Part shown: one piece after another, positions 25,047 through 33,665 of the stretch | Numbering within the stretch: position 1 is the stretch's first letter | Layout of the letters: each line of letters opens with the position of its first letter | DNA from: JBALVT01 sp045110675 | Lineage (GTDB): Bacteria > Pseudomonadota > Gammaproteobacteria > Pseudomonadales > Halieaceae | Direction: 5' to 3' | NCBI GenBank assembly: GCA_045110675.1 | Contig: JBGCGJ010000012.1 | Location: forward strand, 1-64,000 | Length of the DNA stretch: 64,000 nt | The notes under the pieces: model-generated | The model's database searches: none | What the model was told of the DNA's origin: nothing | Seen by the model: the letters and a program-made list of their open reading frames with translations, nothing else | Made by a program: the position numbers and the translations under genes

Positions 25047-26942
25047 TCAGGCTTCAACTAACTGCGGAATGACGATTGATGTCCCCGGCTGCAGTTTGTC
25101 CAGGTTTATATCCGGGTTGTACTGTCGAAGTAGCCACATGGGTATTTTGAATTGCCGACGAGTGAGCAGCCAAAGAGACTCTCCCGGAGCGATCACATGG
25201 GTTTTCGTCTCATTAATGTGCCAAACCATGAAAAAATTCTGCTGCAATTCAGAGTGATACGCTAACCGTCTACGCTCAAATTCCTCCCGTTTTATTCTCG
25301 AAAAGTCGAGCTTGAGGCGGTGTCCTATTACCAACGGTCGGCCATAAGGCATCCCGTTGAGCCTTCTCAAGCCGCTGGCCCGTATATCCAGCCACTCGGC
25401 ATAGTGTCCCAAGGTCTCAGTGGCCTGTATCTCAATAGTCCGATTTGCGTCGACCCTATAGTCACTCGGGTCGGCGAGCATGTCGGTGCTCACAGGTTCA
25501 GCATCCGATTCCTCCGGGCGTTCAGAAGGCACGGGCTGCACCGTCGGTTCGGGCGTCACAAGCGGAGCTTGTTGGGTCTGTGCGACCACGGTGGTATTGA
25601 CCTCAGAGCTGGTTATGGCACCTTCCATAGGCAGGCGCAGCACTTGGCCGACGCGTATTTGATATCGTCTGTTCAGGCCGTTCATGGCGACAATGTCCTG
25701 GGCACTGTGTCCGTAGCGCGCCGCCACTTCGGAGACAGTGTCTCCAGGAACCACTTTATGGAACAGGTCCAGAGTTTGCTCTCCATAGCGCTCACTTGCA
25801 GGGATACTCGCCAAGAGGTCCACTACCTCCGTGGTTTCGTCTAGTCGTGGTACCTGCATGATAAAACCTTTTGGTATGTGCTTTTTCCCCCTCCAGACCG
25901 GTGTCAGTAGTGAACGGTTGTTGCGCTTGAGGATTGCGATATCCATGTTAAATGCCCTGGCAAATGCGGCGGCAGGTATGAATTCCGGCACTTCAACGGC
26001 GGTAAAGGACGCGGGAGATCTTTTCCCAACGGGGCCGAAGTAGCGTTTAGGGTGGCTGCTTACTTCAAGAGCCGCGAGAAAAGAGACATAAAAGTTGCGC
26101 GAGGCAAAGCCAAAGGATCGCCCTTTATACTGGCGAACTATGGTGGCGATATCGTTGGTTGCCAGGTTTTTTTTCGCTCGGCGTACCCCCGATGCACCGT
26201 GGTTGTAAGCGGTGAGAGCAAGAGGCCAACTGCCAGTCAATTGTAAATTGTGCTTCAGCAATTGTGCGGCAGCGACACTGGAGGCAAAGGGGTCCATGCG
26301 CTCGTCCAGCACGTAGTCTATGTGGAGATACCGCCTGCCCGTAGATCGCGTAAACTGCCAGATTCCTGTGGCACCCGCGCTAGAGTAGGCGTTTAAATTA
26401 AACGACGACTCCACATGGGGCAGGGCGGCCAGTTCTGCCGGCAGGCCGTGATCCAACATGACCTTAGTAATATAATCGTGCCATTCGCCTGACCGGGCTA
26501 TACCCTCTCTGAAGCGGTCGGACTGGCCCCGTTGAAAGCGAATGTTTTTCGCTGCGCGGCGTAATTCCGCTGAATCGACATCAGGCCCCCAGAGCTCCAG
26601 GAGTCGCTTGTCTTCTAGGTCAACAACGTCAGGATTCTCTGCTAGCCTATTCAACACCTTACTCAGTCGAGCTTGACTCTTCCTTATGAGCGCGTTATCG
26701 GCACTGCGTCTACCGGTTAAGTTGAGTGTTTCATAAACCACTCCGACGTGATTGGCGTCGTGAATATATCCGCTGTTGGTATCGATTTGTGTGTAAACAC
26801 GAATCCAGAAGGCAACATCGGTCTCGAGTTCGGAAGGAAGAGGAAAGAGATCATCGGCCTGGATTGGCCTGGCGGTGGTCAGGGTACAGGCCAGCAGCAA
26901 AATACCCAGGTAAACTTGAAATGCACTGAGAAAACGGAGCAT
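25047..26942 (-). CDS. mltD: MltD-like membrane-bound lytic transglycosylase with LysM domains
   Basis: A 631-residue cell-wall enzyme. The N-terminal signal (residues 1-29) contains LLLACT, a possible lipobox, so the protein may be a lipoprotein. The family 1D SLT domain has the catalytic Glu in LPHVESSFNLNAYSSAGA and the GIWQFTRSTGRRY motif. A LysM domain (KVVPGDTVSEVAARYG) follows, then a proline/glutamate-rich spacer, a degenerate LysM-like segment, and a C-terminal LysM-like domain (HVIAPGESLWLLTRRQ). It cleaves peptidoglycan with 1,6-anhydro product formation. It is longer than E. coli MltD (452) because of the spacer and extra repeat. Confidence 0.88.
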   Translation of the reverse strand: MLRFLSAFQVYLGILLLACTLTTARPIQADDLFPLPSELETDVAFWIRVYTQIDTNSGYIHDANHVGVVYETLNLTGRRSADNALIRKSQARLSKVLNRLAENPDVVDLEDKRLLELWGPDVDSAELRRAAKNIRFQRGQSDRFREGIARSGEWHDYITKVMLDHGLPAELAALPHVESSFNLNAYSSAGATGIWQFTRSTGRRYLHIDYVLDERMDPFASSVAAAQLLKHNLQLTGSWPLALTAYNHGASGVRRAKKNLATNDIATIVRQYKGRSFGFASRNFYVSFLAALEVSSHPKRYFGPVGKRSPASFTAVEVPEFIPAAAFARAFNMDIAILKRNNRSLLTPVWRGKKHIPKGFIMQVPRLDETTEVVDLLASIPASERYGEQTLDLFHKVVPGDTVSEVAARYGHSAQDIVAMNGLNRRYQIRVGQVLRLPMEGAITSSEVNTTVVAQTQQAPLVTPEPTVQPVPSERPEESDAEPVSTDMLADPSDYRVDANRTIEIQATETLGHYAEWLDIRASGLRRLNGMPYGRPLVIGHRLKLDFSRIKREEFERRRLAYHSELQQNFFMVWHINETKTHVIAPGESLWLLTRRQFKIPMWLLRQYNPDINLDKLQPGTSIVIPQLVEA

Positions 26943-26998
26943 TAAAATAGCATAACAGTTAAACGTCGCTCAGGTGAAATGGGTATCACTGTAACCCA

Positions 26999-27847
26999 CT
27001 AGCGGGCGGTGTCGGCTATTGTGGTCCTGTGCAGGAGACGATCGTAGCCTTCAAAGCCTCCGGTGGCGCGATGCAAAACCGAGCGATTGTCCCACATCAG
27101 TAACATATTGCTTTCCCATCGATGATGGTAGTGAAACTCTGGACGGGTCTGCCATTCGTGTAATTCTACCAGCAGATCTACCGCGTCCACCTCAGACATT
27201 CCTTCAATACCAATGATGTAGCCAATACAACCATAGATGCCGGGCCGTCCCGTCTCTGGATGGTTCCTGATAAGGGGGTGTGATTGCGTCGCGTTGGCAG
27301 ATTCTGAGGGCAGTATTTCCATGCTGCGATCGCTGTCTTTATCTTCCTGACCGTACATCCCATCTGGAGAGTAAGCCGCTTTAGCTGAGTGAATGGCTAT
27401 TTTGCCTTCCAGCTTCCGACGCAACTCATCGGGCATCTCATCCAGCGAGGTGTGTTGATTGTTGAACCAGGTTTCTCCGCCGACAGGGGGTATTGTGATG
27501 CCTAAAAGGCAGGTAGCTGCCGGTGGGGTTTCCTGGAAGCTCCAGTCGGTATGCCAGTTTTCGGCAAACAGCGGCGCCACCTCGTTGGCTGAGCGATGTA
27601 CCGCGATGATGTGTTCCCGGCCCTCAATGGGTGCGATGAATGGGTCTTCGCCGAAATCGCCAAAATACGTTGAAAATCTTTCGAGATCGTCATCGCTCAT
27701 AGCTTGATCGGGAAAAGCGATCACGTGGTGTTCTAACCAGGCTGTGCGAATTTCGGCAATGTCCGCAGGGCTCAGGGGTTGAGTGAGATCTACACCGGTT
27801 ACGGAGGCGCCGCAGGCTTGTCCGCTCGGGGAAACGTTTATTGGCAT
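26999..27847 (-). CDS. TauD/TfdA family Fe(II)/2-oxoglutarate dioxygenase
   Basis: A 282-residue dioxygenase. The facial triad is visible as HTDWS (His and Asp) and the distal His in SVLHRATGGFEGY, with the 2-oxoglutarate-binding Arg in RLLHRTTI. The N-terminal region (GASVTGVDLTQPLSPADIAEI) is typical for the TauD family. The ATG at 27847 is chosen since the extension upstream has no family resemblance. Substrates in this family range from taurine to phenoxyacetates and small alkyl sulfates; no transporter or other catabolic partner lies beside it, so no substrate is proposed. Confidence 0.88.
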   Translation of the reverse strand: MPINVSPSGQACGASVTGVDLTQPLSPADIAEIRTAWLEHHVIAFPDQAMSDDDLERFSTYFGDFGEDPFIAPIEGREHIIAVHRSANEVAPLFAENWHTDWSFQETPPAATCLLGITIPPVGGETWFNNQHTSLDEMPDELRRKLEGKIAIHSAKAAYSPDGMYGQEDKDSDRSMEILPSESANATQSHPLIRNHPETGRPGIYGCIGYIIGIEGMSEVDAVDLLVELHEWQTRPEFHYHHRWESNMLLMWDNRSVLHRATGGFEGYDRLLHRTTIADTAR

Positions 27848-27943
27848 GGCAGTGTACCTAAGAGACCAGATACAAGTTTGGTTGTTTTGATCCCATTTGG
27901 CAATTGTGGCGTACGGGCGTGAGCTCGCAATCGCGCTCAAAAC

Positions 27944-28627
27944 CTAAAGTAATATCACGGCTGCTACTGTGATTGTGGTCAATACGGCGGCCGCCGCAGC
28001 GATTATCTTGGTATTTCGATTTCCAGGCTCGCCGCTGGCTGCAAAATCGTCTTCGTCGTTGCCAAATGTTGGTTGACCATCTGGTGCAGAATTGGCTGCG
28101 CTGGCGATCTTTCGGTATTTTTCAATGATAACACCGCACTCAGCACACGCTTCTGCCTGCTCTTGGTGGGTCTTGCATTTCGGGCATATCATGGAGCAGT
28201 TGGCGGCCTTGGGGCGGTCCACTCCCGCCACCTCAATACTTGGCTCTGGGCTTTTCGGCGCAATATCGACGACACTAAGACCGGGCGTTTTCTTGGGCTC
28301 GATTTCTACGACAGACAGTTCGGGTGTTTTCCTGGGTTTCATATCTACAACAGATAATTCGATAGAGGTTTTGGAAGCGACTTCCTCGACCTGCTGTGGC
28401 AGCAAATCTGAAATTACACCAATTTTGCTAAGCGCTTCCTCGTAGGCCTTCGCCTGCTTTTCCCCCAGATCTTTACGCAGTACACGTCGCTTGCCTTGAA
28501 AATAGTGTTCGCTCTTCTCAATCGTCGTTTTGAACAGTTCTGCGAACTCAGCTTTTGCCTTGTTAATATCGCGCCCCGGCCCGATTTCACCGCTCGTTAC
28601 CACAGTATATTTTTGAGCATCGCCCAT
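27944..28627 (-). CDS. zinc-ribbon protein with C-terminal membrane anchor
   Basis: A 227-residue protein of unknown function. Residues 1-75 form a basic/acidic helical module of a type seen at the start of several gammaproteobacterial membrane proteins (GEIGPGRDINKAKAEFAELF). Residues ~85-125 contain three imperfect 13-residue repeats (ELSVVxxxPxKTP). A zinc ribbon follows (CPKCKTHQ, then CAECGVI). The last ~20 residues are a single hydrophobic segment (IIAAAAAVLTTITVAAVILL), so it is probably tail-anchored with a cytoplasmic N-terminus. Neighbours give no functional clue. Confidence 0.7.
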   Translation of the reverse strand: MGDAQKYTVVTSGEIGPGRDINKAKAEFAELFKTTIEKSEHYFQGKRRVLRKDLGEKQAKAYEEALSKIGVISDLLPQQVEEVASKTSIELSVVDMKPRKTPELSVVEIEPKKTPGLSVVDIAPKSPEPSIEVAGVDRPKAANCSMICPKCKTHQEQAEACAECGVIIEKYRKIASAANSAPDGQPTFGNDEDDFAASGEPGNRNTKIIAAAAAVLTTITVAAVILL

Positions 28628-28900
28628 GTCTGTTTTCTCCGCACTTGTCCCGTTAGCCTGAACACTCTCTGCCGCTTCTGTTTACGCGCAAAGGCCCTAT
28701 GTTCAGCAAAGCCATTATAGAAAGCGAGAAAGCGTTTCGACGAACAAAACATATCAAAACTGATAACGAGTACCGGTCGTTTTTAAGCGAGTTTTACCTT
28801 TGGTGTCAGTTGTGTGGACTGGCTCACAAAAGCCAAAATCCAGGACGGAATTTCGCGGGGTGATTTGCGATAATGCAGGGAAATATTGCCCCTGTGCGCG

Positions 28901-29221
28901 TTATTTCGACAATACCCCAAGGGCGTCACTTTGGCAGTTCCAGCACAGTTCGAACGAGGCATCATTTTTTTCGGCGCAGGAGCCGCAGACCCATTCTGCA
29001 TCACCTTCTTTACTGAGTGCATTGCCTATGACCTTGCAGGCCTTTTCATAGTCTGAATCATTACGCAGCCACAGCTCCATCCAAGAGTCGAAAGGGGAAA
29101 CTTCACCGACTGCACTGGAAGCGAATTCGTTTTTGACTACGACATCAAATCCGTGAGCCTCGAGGATGTTCTTGGCGTTGGCCACGAAAAACCGGTTTTC
29201 GTGGGTATAAACTAATTTCAT
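28901..29221 (-). CDS. DUF2007 family protein with zinc ribbon
   Basis: A 106-residue protein. Residues 1-70 match the DUF2007 signal-transducing-like domain (KLVYTHENRFFVANAKNILEAHGFDVVVKN, with ASSAVGEVSPFDSW and WMELWL). The C-terminus is a RanBP2-like zinc ribbon (WVCGSCAEKNDASFELCWNC). These proteins are common in gammaproteobacteria and have no proven function. The gene starts just downstream of the tandem repeat that follows the selenoprotein gene. Flanking non-coding stretches (28628-28900) show no convincing gene. Confidence 0.8.
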   Translation of the reverse strand: MKLVYTHENRFFVANAKNILEAHGFDVVVKNEFASSAVGEVSPFDSWMELWLRNDSDYEKACKVIGNALSKEGDAEWVCGSCAEKNDASFELCWNCQSDALGVLSK

Positions 29222-29245
29222 TGTGGTTCTCGCCGACCGTGGCTA

Positions 29246-29301
29246 GGTGGCTTAGATTGAGTGACTGAAATTTAGTGACTTAGATTCAGTGACTTAGATT
29301 T
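29246..29301. repeat. four tandem 14-bp repeats
   Basis: Four adjacent 14-bp units: GGTGGCTTAGATTG, AGTGACTGAAATTT, AGTGACTTAGATTC, AGTGACTTAGATTT. They lie between the stop of the first selenoprotein gene (29306) and the start of the DUF2007 gene (29221), both minus strand. They could come from slippage or be repeated binding sites for the DUF2007 promoter. They are too short and without spacers to be CRISPR. Confidence 0.75.
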
Positions 29302-29305
29302 GATT

Positions 29306-29926
29306 CTAGTTTAGGAGTTCCATCGCTGTAGCGAGAACAGAGCTGGCTTCCACCCGCGTTTCATACCCTTCGACAAAAATTTTACCGACAATTTCTCTAT
29401 CTGGATTGATGATAAAGATACCCGGGTACGGTATGCCGTAAGCCCCATCGCCGGGTTGATACTGTTCGTTTAATATCCCCAGTGCTTTTACCGTGTTCGC
29501 GTCGATATCCGATAGAAAAGGATAGGCAATACCGTTCTTATCGATAAAGGCTTGCTGTAACTCTGGGGAATCGTAGGTGATAGCGGTGATGCCGATACCC
29601 GCGTCCGCGAAGTCTTTTTGATACTTTTGCAATTGCACGAATTGCGCCATGCAGTAGGGTCACCAATCAGCCGAGCGATTGGCGATGAAAATCATGCCCT
29701 TGTCGTAAACAAAGCTATCGATGCTACTAATCTCGTTGCCCTCGTAAACGGCTCTTATTGAGGGAAAAGTATCGCCAACTGGCAAACCGGGATCAAAAAC
29801 ATCAGTGTCTGCGGCTATAAAGATATCGTCAGTGATTAAGCCGATGATCTGGTCTTTGAACAAAAATGCGCCACCAACGACCAGGACAACCAGGGAAATA
29901 CTTGTCAGGAGAATTTTCTTTAGCAT
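29306..29926 (-). CDS. membrane-anchored redoxin selenoprotein (UGA = selenocysteine 89)
   Basis: A 206-residue thioredoxin-fold protein read through an in-frame UGA at 29662-29660. Residues 1-30 are an N-terminal membrane anchor or signal. The fold then runs unbroken in one frame on both sides: IFIANRSADW, UGA, PYC, then MAQFVQLQKYQKDFADAGI, AITYDSPE and YPGIFIINPDREIVGKI. The UGA falls exactly at the first Cys of the CxxC motif, giving U89-P-Y-C92. A hairpin typical of a bacterial SECIS element follows. Upstream and downstream pieces alone would each lack half the active site. The ATG at 29926 is preferred to a GTG at 29941. A thiol-disulfide or peroxide-reducing role is inferred from the fold. 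Confidence 0.85.
29629..29645 (-). promoter_or_regulatory. candidate bacterial SECIS hairpin (first selenoprotein)
   Basis: On the minus strand, GCAATT (29645-29640) and AATTGC (29634-29629) form a perfect 6-bp stem with loop CGTGC. The loop begins 20 nt after the UGA and has G as its second base. Known bacterial SECIS rules are an apical loop about 16-37 nt after UGA with a G in its first two positions, so this fits. It lies inside the coding sequence, as bacterial elements do. Confidence 0.72.
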
Positions 29927-30125
29927 GGTTTCAGTGTACACCCCGGCTCTGCGGATTTAAATGGGTTCGGTTGTTCTCACAGGTGATAATTCCGCGCTTG
30001 AGCGGCTACACTACTCACAGCTTTCGCGATACCTGTGTTGCTGGCAGCTACTGTTTTTGTGATCCGACATGTGATCCTACAGAGGGCGGTGTATCAAAAG
30101 AATATTCAAAAAATTCTATGAATCG

Positions 30126-31238
30126 GTGATCAATCCTCCCGCTGATGAGGAATTGGAGAAGGCTTGGCAGCTTTCCGACAAATCTATCCCAACTTTGTGG
30201 CTGCTGGGTAAAACAGGGGCGGGGAAATCGTCAATCGTGCAAAAAATGACAGGTCAAACCGCGGCTGAAATTGGCAATGGTTTTATGCCCTGTACTCAGG
30301 ACTCCAGGCACTACAATTTTCCTGTCCATCAGCCTCTACTCAGGTTTCTGGATACCCGAGGTTTGGGCGAAGCCAGTTACGACCCCGCCGAGGATATTAA
30401 AGCCCTGGGCAAAGCCAGTCAGGCCCTACTCATTGTGATGCGCCTGGGCGATGGCGAACAGAGTGCCGTCTTGGCAGCCTTGCGCCAAATTCGCCGTTTG
30501 GCGCCCGCCATAAAACGCGATCATGCCATGGTGGTCTATACGGCCGGCCGGGAAGTCGAAAACGAGCATGATCGAGAGCGAGCCGTCGCCGATAAGCAAG
30601 TACTGATTGAGGAAACATGGAGGGAAACCCTTAGTTATGTTGTGGTCGATTTCTCCGAGCTTGAAGATGGTGTCACGCTCGACGATTGGGGTGTTGATCA
30701 ACTGAATGAAATGATAGTAGCCAAATTGCCTGAACTTACTCAGTGGCTTTTGAAAACCAGCCATGCAGATACCGAACAAGCCAATTTCGCGCAGCTGCGT
30801 TCCGAAGTGTTGTGGTACTCCAGTGCCGCAGCAGCCAGCGATACCATCCCCGCGATCGGTCTTCTGAGTGTGCCCGGTATACAGGGGAAAATGCTGCATA
30901 GCCTGGCTCAGCACTACGGAATACCCTGGAGTAAGAGGAATTTTTCTGAGTTCACCGCGGCCCTCGGCACCAGTTTTGCTCTGCGCTATGCGATGAGTCT
31001 TGGGGGTAGGCAGTTGGCCAAACTCGTGCCCGGGGCAGGGCAGGTCGCAGGTTCAGCGCTCGCTTTTGGGGTCAGCTATGCAAGCACCTATGCTATTGGT
31101 CGGGCGGCCTGTAGTTATTTGTATCATCAGAAAACAAAAACACCCCTGAGTGATGATGCACTGCATCACTTGTACAAGGAAGCACTGTCGGAGGGTAAGT
31201 CTGCGGGAGAGGAAATGAACCGGGACGACCGGAAATGA
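30126..31238 (+). CDS. GTPase with DUF697/YcjF-like C-terminal membrane region
   Basis: A 370-residue GTPase. The P-loop GKTGAGKSS is at residues 28-36 and the G3 motif is LDTRGLGE. A G4-like position follows VVYTAGR rather than NKxD, so guanine recognition is atypical. The C-terminal ~150 residues (IPAIGLLSVPGIQGKMLHSLA and glycine-rich GQVAGSALAFGVSYA) resemble the DUF697 helical membrane-associated region. The only usable start near the conserved region is this GTG; it has no clear ribosome site. Its stop overlaps the next GTPase start by 4 nt, so the two are co-translated. Function unknown; possibly membrane stress or remodelling. Confidence 0.75.
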   Translation: MINPPADEELEKAWQLSDKSIPTLWLLGKTGAGKSSIVQKMTGQTAAEIGNGFMPCTQDSRHYNFPVHQPLLRFLDTRGLGEASYDPAEDIKALGKASQALLIVMRLGDGEQSAVLAALRQIRRLAPAIKRDHAMVVYTAGREVENEHDRERAVADKQVLIEETWRETLSYVVVDFSELEDGVTLDDWGVDQLNEMIVAKLPELTQWLLKTSHADTEQANFAQLRSEVLWYSSAAAASDTIPAIGLLSVPGIQGKMLHSLAQHYGIPWSKRNFSEFTAALGTSFALRYAMSLGGRQLAKLVPGAGQVAGSALAFGVSYASTYAIGRAACSYLYHQKTKTPLSDDALHHLYKEALSEGKSAGEEMNRDDRK

Positions 31239-32806
31239 CTCAGTTGATCAGAAAAATATTCTCCCAAAGAACAACTCAATTTTATTTCTTTGCCGGGTTG
31301 AGTATTGTCCTGCCCCTTCTCGCCCTGGTTGTTTTGGGGCTTGCACAGTTGTGGGCCAATGATTGGTTGTTGTGGTTTGGCATGGGCGTGCTGGGACTAG
31401 CGTGTATTACTATGGCTGCACGCTATCTACTGTGGCGTGAAACCAAGCAAAAAGCCGATGGCGATCTAGAAAAAACTGCAGCCACGGCGGATGCCCCCGG
31501 GATTATTCATTTACAGCCCACAGCAGATTGGTCTGATCACGACAATCGAGTATGGGAGGCTTCAGTAGACCATATCGCCAGCGAAAACCTGTCGATGCTT
31601 GCATGGGACCAAGTGCCGGATGCGATGCTGGCTCAACTTCGCTTTGTGGCACGCACTTATAACCACGATGACCCCAAGTCAGAGTATGCTTTCACTATTC
31701 CCGAGCTGATGTTAATGCTGGAGGTATGCAGTCGCGAGTACCGCGCCCTCGTTGTGCAGAACATCCCTTTTTCACAAAACGTCAAACTGTCCACCGCGAT
31801 CAGCTGGTCGCAAAAAAGCACCGCTACTTACCAACTTTACAAAAAGTATTCTCCGGTATTGGATGTTGTCCGCGCTGTGTTGTCGGGAGGTTCCAGTGTT
31901 CCGGGAACAATCGCCGGTGGGCTTCTGTCTGAAATGGGAGGTGGCCTCAGTGATCATATGCAGCAGAATTTAAAACAGATGCTGTTCGAGCAGGTATCCC
32001 AGGTTGCCATCGATTTGTATGGTGGTCGCCTAAAATTGTCCGATACCGAGATGCAGATCTATCGAGATACCATCCAACAACCAGAGGAGGCAGTGGCCCG
32101 GCCTCTGTCCGTATTGATCATGGGGCAAGTGAATGCCGGCAAGTCTTCCCTGGTGAATGTATTGAAAGAGGAAAGTGTAGCGGGCGTAGATGTGTTGCCC
32201 GCGACCGATGGTTTTCATGTGTATCATTTTTCTCTATCGGAAGGTGTAGAAATCTATCTTACTGATACACCGGGGCTGGATGGCAGCGAGAAGGTTTCTG
32301 CGGCTCTTTTACAACACGCAGTTAAAGCCGATTTGTTACTGTGGCTGAGTCAGGCGAATCAACCGGCAAAGGCGCTGGATATTGCACTGCTGAAAGAGTG
32401 GGATCAGTATTTCGCGAACGATCTGGGAAGAAAGAAACCGCCGGTACTGCTGGTAACAACGCATAACGATGCACTAAAACCACAGCGTGAATGGAATCCG
32501 CCCTATGATCTCTCGGACACTCAGATCCCCAAGGTGAAGACGATTGTAGCCGCCGCCGCCTATACACGCGAAGCGCTCGGTTTTTCGCAGGGGACCACGG
32601 TGATTCCTATCTCACTTAAACCCGGAGTAGATTCTTACAATATTGATGCATTGCGCGACGTATTGATGGCGCTTAGCGGTGAGGCCAGGGCTGCTCAGTT
32701 GAACAGACAGCGTCTGGAAGCAGCAGATACAGCACCGTTAATTCGCAGAGCCCTATCACAGGGAGTCGGCTTGGCCGGGACGGCTTTGAAGCTGGTACTG
32801 CGATAG
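31235..32806 (+). CDS. membrane GTPase of the YcjX/YcjF-neighbour or dynamin-like type
   Basis: A 523-residue protein. Two transmembrane segments (residues ~16-38 and ~44-66) are followed by a helical domain (~100-285) and a GTPase domain with P-loop GQVNAGKSS (297-305), DTPGLDG (G3) and VTTHND (a G4-like TxxD). A C-terminal helical stretch ends in an amphipathic segment (GVGLAGTALKLVLR). ATG overlaps the preceding stop (ATGA). The pair of consecutive GTPases with complementary membrane regions suggests a hetero-oligomeric membrane machine. Both flanks are selenoprotein genes. I do not recognise a named orthologue. Confidence 0.78.
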   Translation: MTQLIRKIFSQRTTQFYFFAGLSIVLPLLALVVLGLAQLWANDWLLWFGMGVLGLACITMAARYLLWRETKQKADGDLEKTAATADAPGIIHLQPTADWSDHDNRVWEASVDHIASENLSMLAWDQVPDAMLAQLRFVARTYNHDDPKSEYAFTIPELMLMLEVCSREYRALVVQNIPFSQNVKLSTAISWSQKSTATYQLYKKYSPVLDVVRAVLSGGSSVPGTIAGGLLSEMGGGLSDHMQQNLKQMLFEQVSQVAIDLYGGRLKLSDTEMQIYRDTIQQPEEAVARPLSVLIMGQVNAGKSSLVNVLKEESVAGVDVLPATDGFHVYHFSLSEGVEIYLTDTPGLDGSEKVSAALLQHAVKADLLLWLSQANQPAKALDIALLKEWDQYFANDLGRKKPPVLLVTTHNDALKPQREWNPPYDLSDTQIPKVKTIVAAAAYTREALGFSQGTTVIPISLKPGVDSYNIDALRDVLMALSGEARAAQLNRQRLEAADTAPLIRRALSQGVGLAGTALKLVLR

Positions 32807-32880
32807 GTTTCAGTATTTTTCTGCGCTGGGCAGTTCGGGAAAACTGTGTAATAGTATTGCGATGAGAGTCAAGGTGATCA

Positions 32881-33645
32881 GTGACCGAACCGCACATGGT
32901 TAGCATAGCAGTTATTTTGGCCTGCCTGGGTTTGTTGGTATTTGTAGCCACGACAGCGGCTTGGGTCGGTCGCATAAAACGAGTAGCCATTCCGAGTAAT
33001 CGCACAGGGTTTCTTGCTAGCTGGCTTACGGCTTTGTTGTTGGGCGTTGCGAGTTTTTACAACCCTGGAGCAGGGTGGCTCAGCGGAGTGATGGCGACCG
33101 TTGTGGTCCTCGGCAGTGGGTTGTTTCTGTTGCTGTATTCCCTGGGCAAGCAGGGCGCTGGTGATGTGATTAACGTGGGCGATTCCATGCCTGCTTTTAC
33201 TGCGCTTGATGAGAATCGAGAAACCTTCGAATCCAATACCCTTAACGGCGCACCGATACTAATCAAATTTTTCCGCGGCCACTGGTGACCTTACTGTGTC
33301 GCCGAGTTGCGGCGATGGGAGGAAGACTTGGGTGCCGACCTAAATAATCGGGGAATTCAAGTCCTGGCGGTGTCTACTGATACATCGGCTAAGATCGTGG
33401 CGGGTCGTCCCACGCACGGGCTTCGCGGCACCTTCATTGCAGATCCCGAGTTGGCCGTTACCGACCAATTTGGCCTGCGTAACACTAATACTGCGGTTCG
33501 CCCCCCGGGTTTACCGGGTCTGCCAATCCCCACCACCTTGTTGTTGGATGGAAAGGGTGTAGTGGTTTGGAAGGATCAGTCCCCGGATTACATGCAGCGC
33601 AGCGACCCGGAATACGTTCGCGCTGCATTTCAGCAGCATCTGTAA
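32881..33645 (+). CDS. membrane redoxin selenoprotein, AhpC/TSA-like (UGA = selenocysteine 136)
   Basis: A 254-residue protein read through the in-frame UGA at 33286-33288. Residues 1-90 contain two or three membrane segments. A peroxiredoxin-like AhpC/TSA domain follows: GDSMPAFTALDENRE, then ILIKFFRGHW-UGA-PYC-VAELRRWEEDL, AVSTDTS and IPTTLLLDGKGVVVWKD. Cys-containing relatives have GHWCPxC at this place, so the UGA matches the catalytic Cys (U136, resolving C139). A perfect 6-bp stem follows at SECIS distance. The GTG start has an AAGG site 6 nt upstream. It follows the GTPase pair by 74 nt. It probably reduces peroxides or disulfides at the membrane (inference). Confidence 0.87.
33299..33315 (+). 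promoter_or_regulatory. candidate bacterial SECIS hairpin (second selenoprotein)
   Basis: TCGCCG (33299-33304) and CGGCGA (33310-33315) form a perfect 6-bp GC-rich stem with loop AGTTG; two further G-U pairs could extend it. The loop begins 16 nt after the UGA and has G as second base, meeting bacterial SECIS criteria. Stem and loop sizes equal those in the first selenoprotein gene. Confidence 0.78.
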
Positions 33646-33665
33646 CACAGCCTAAACAATAGTCG

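Noticed and set aside
29246..29301. CRISPR array
   Set aside because: Units are 14 bp, directly adjacent, with no spacers.
29306..29941. Frameshifted or nonsense-mutated redoxin pseudogene
   Set aside because: No frame change occurs, the UGA is exactly at a catalytic Cys position, a SECIS-like hairpin follows, and the same arrangement occurs again at 33286.
29866..30129. 87-codon open frame in the selenoprotein/GTPase divergent region
   Set aside because: Overlaps the selenoprotein gene 5' end on the other strand and has Cys-rich, non-protein-like composition.
33307..33645. Separate small gene for the C-terminal redoxin half
   Set aside because: It would start with TTG inside the conserved helix and lack the active-site residues; the read-through protein is a complete domain.
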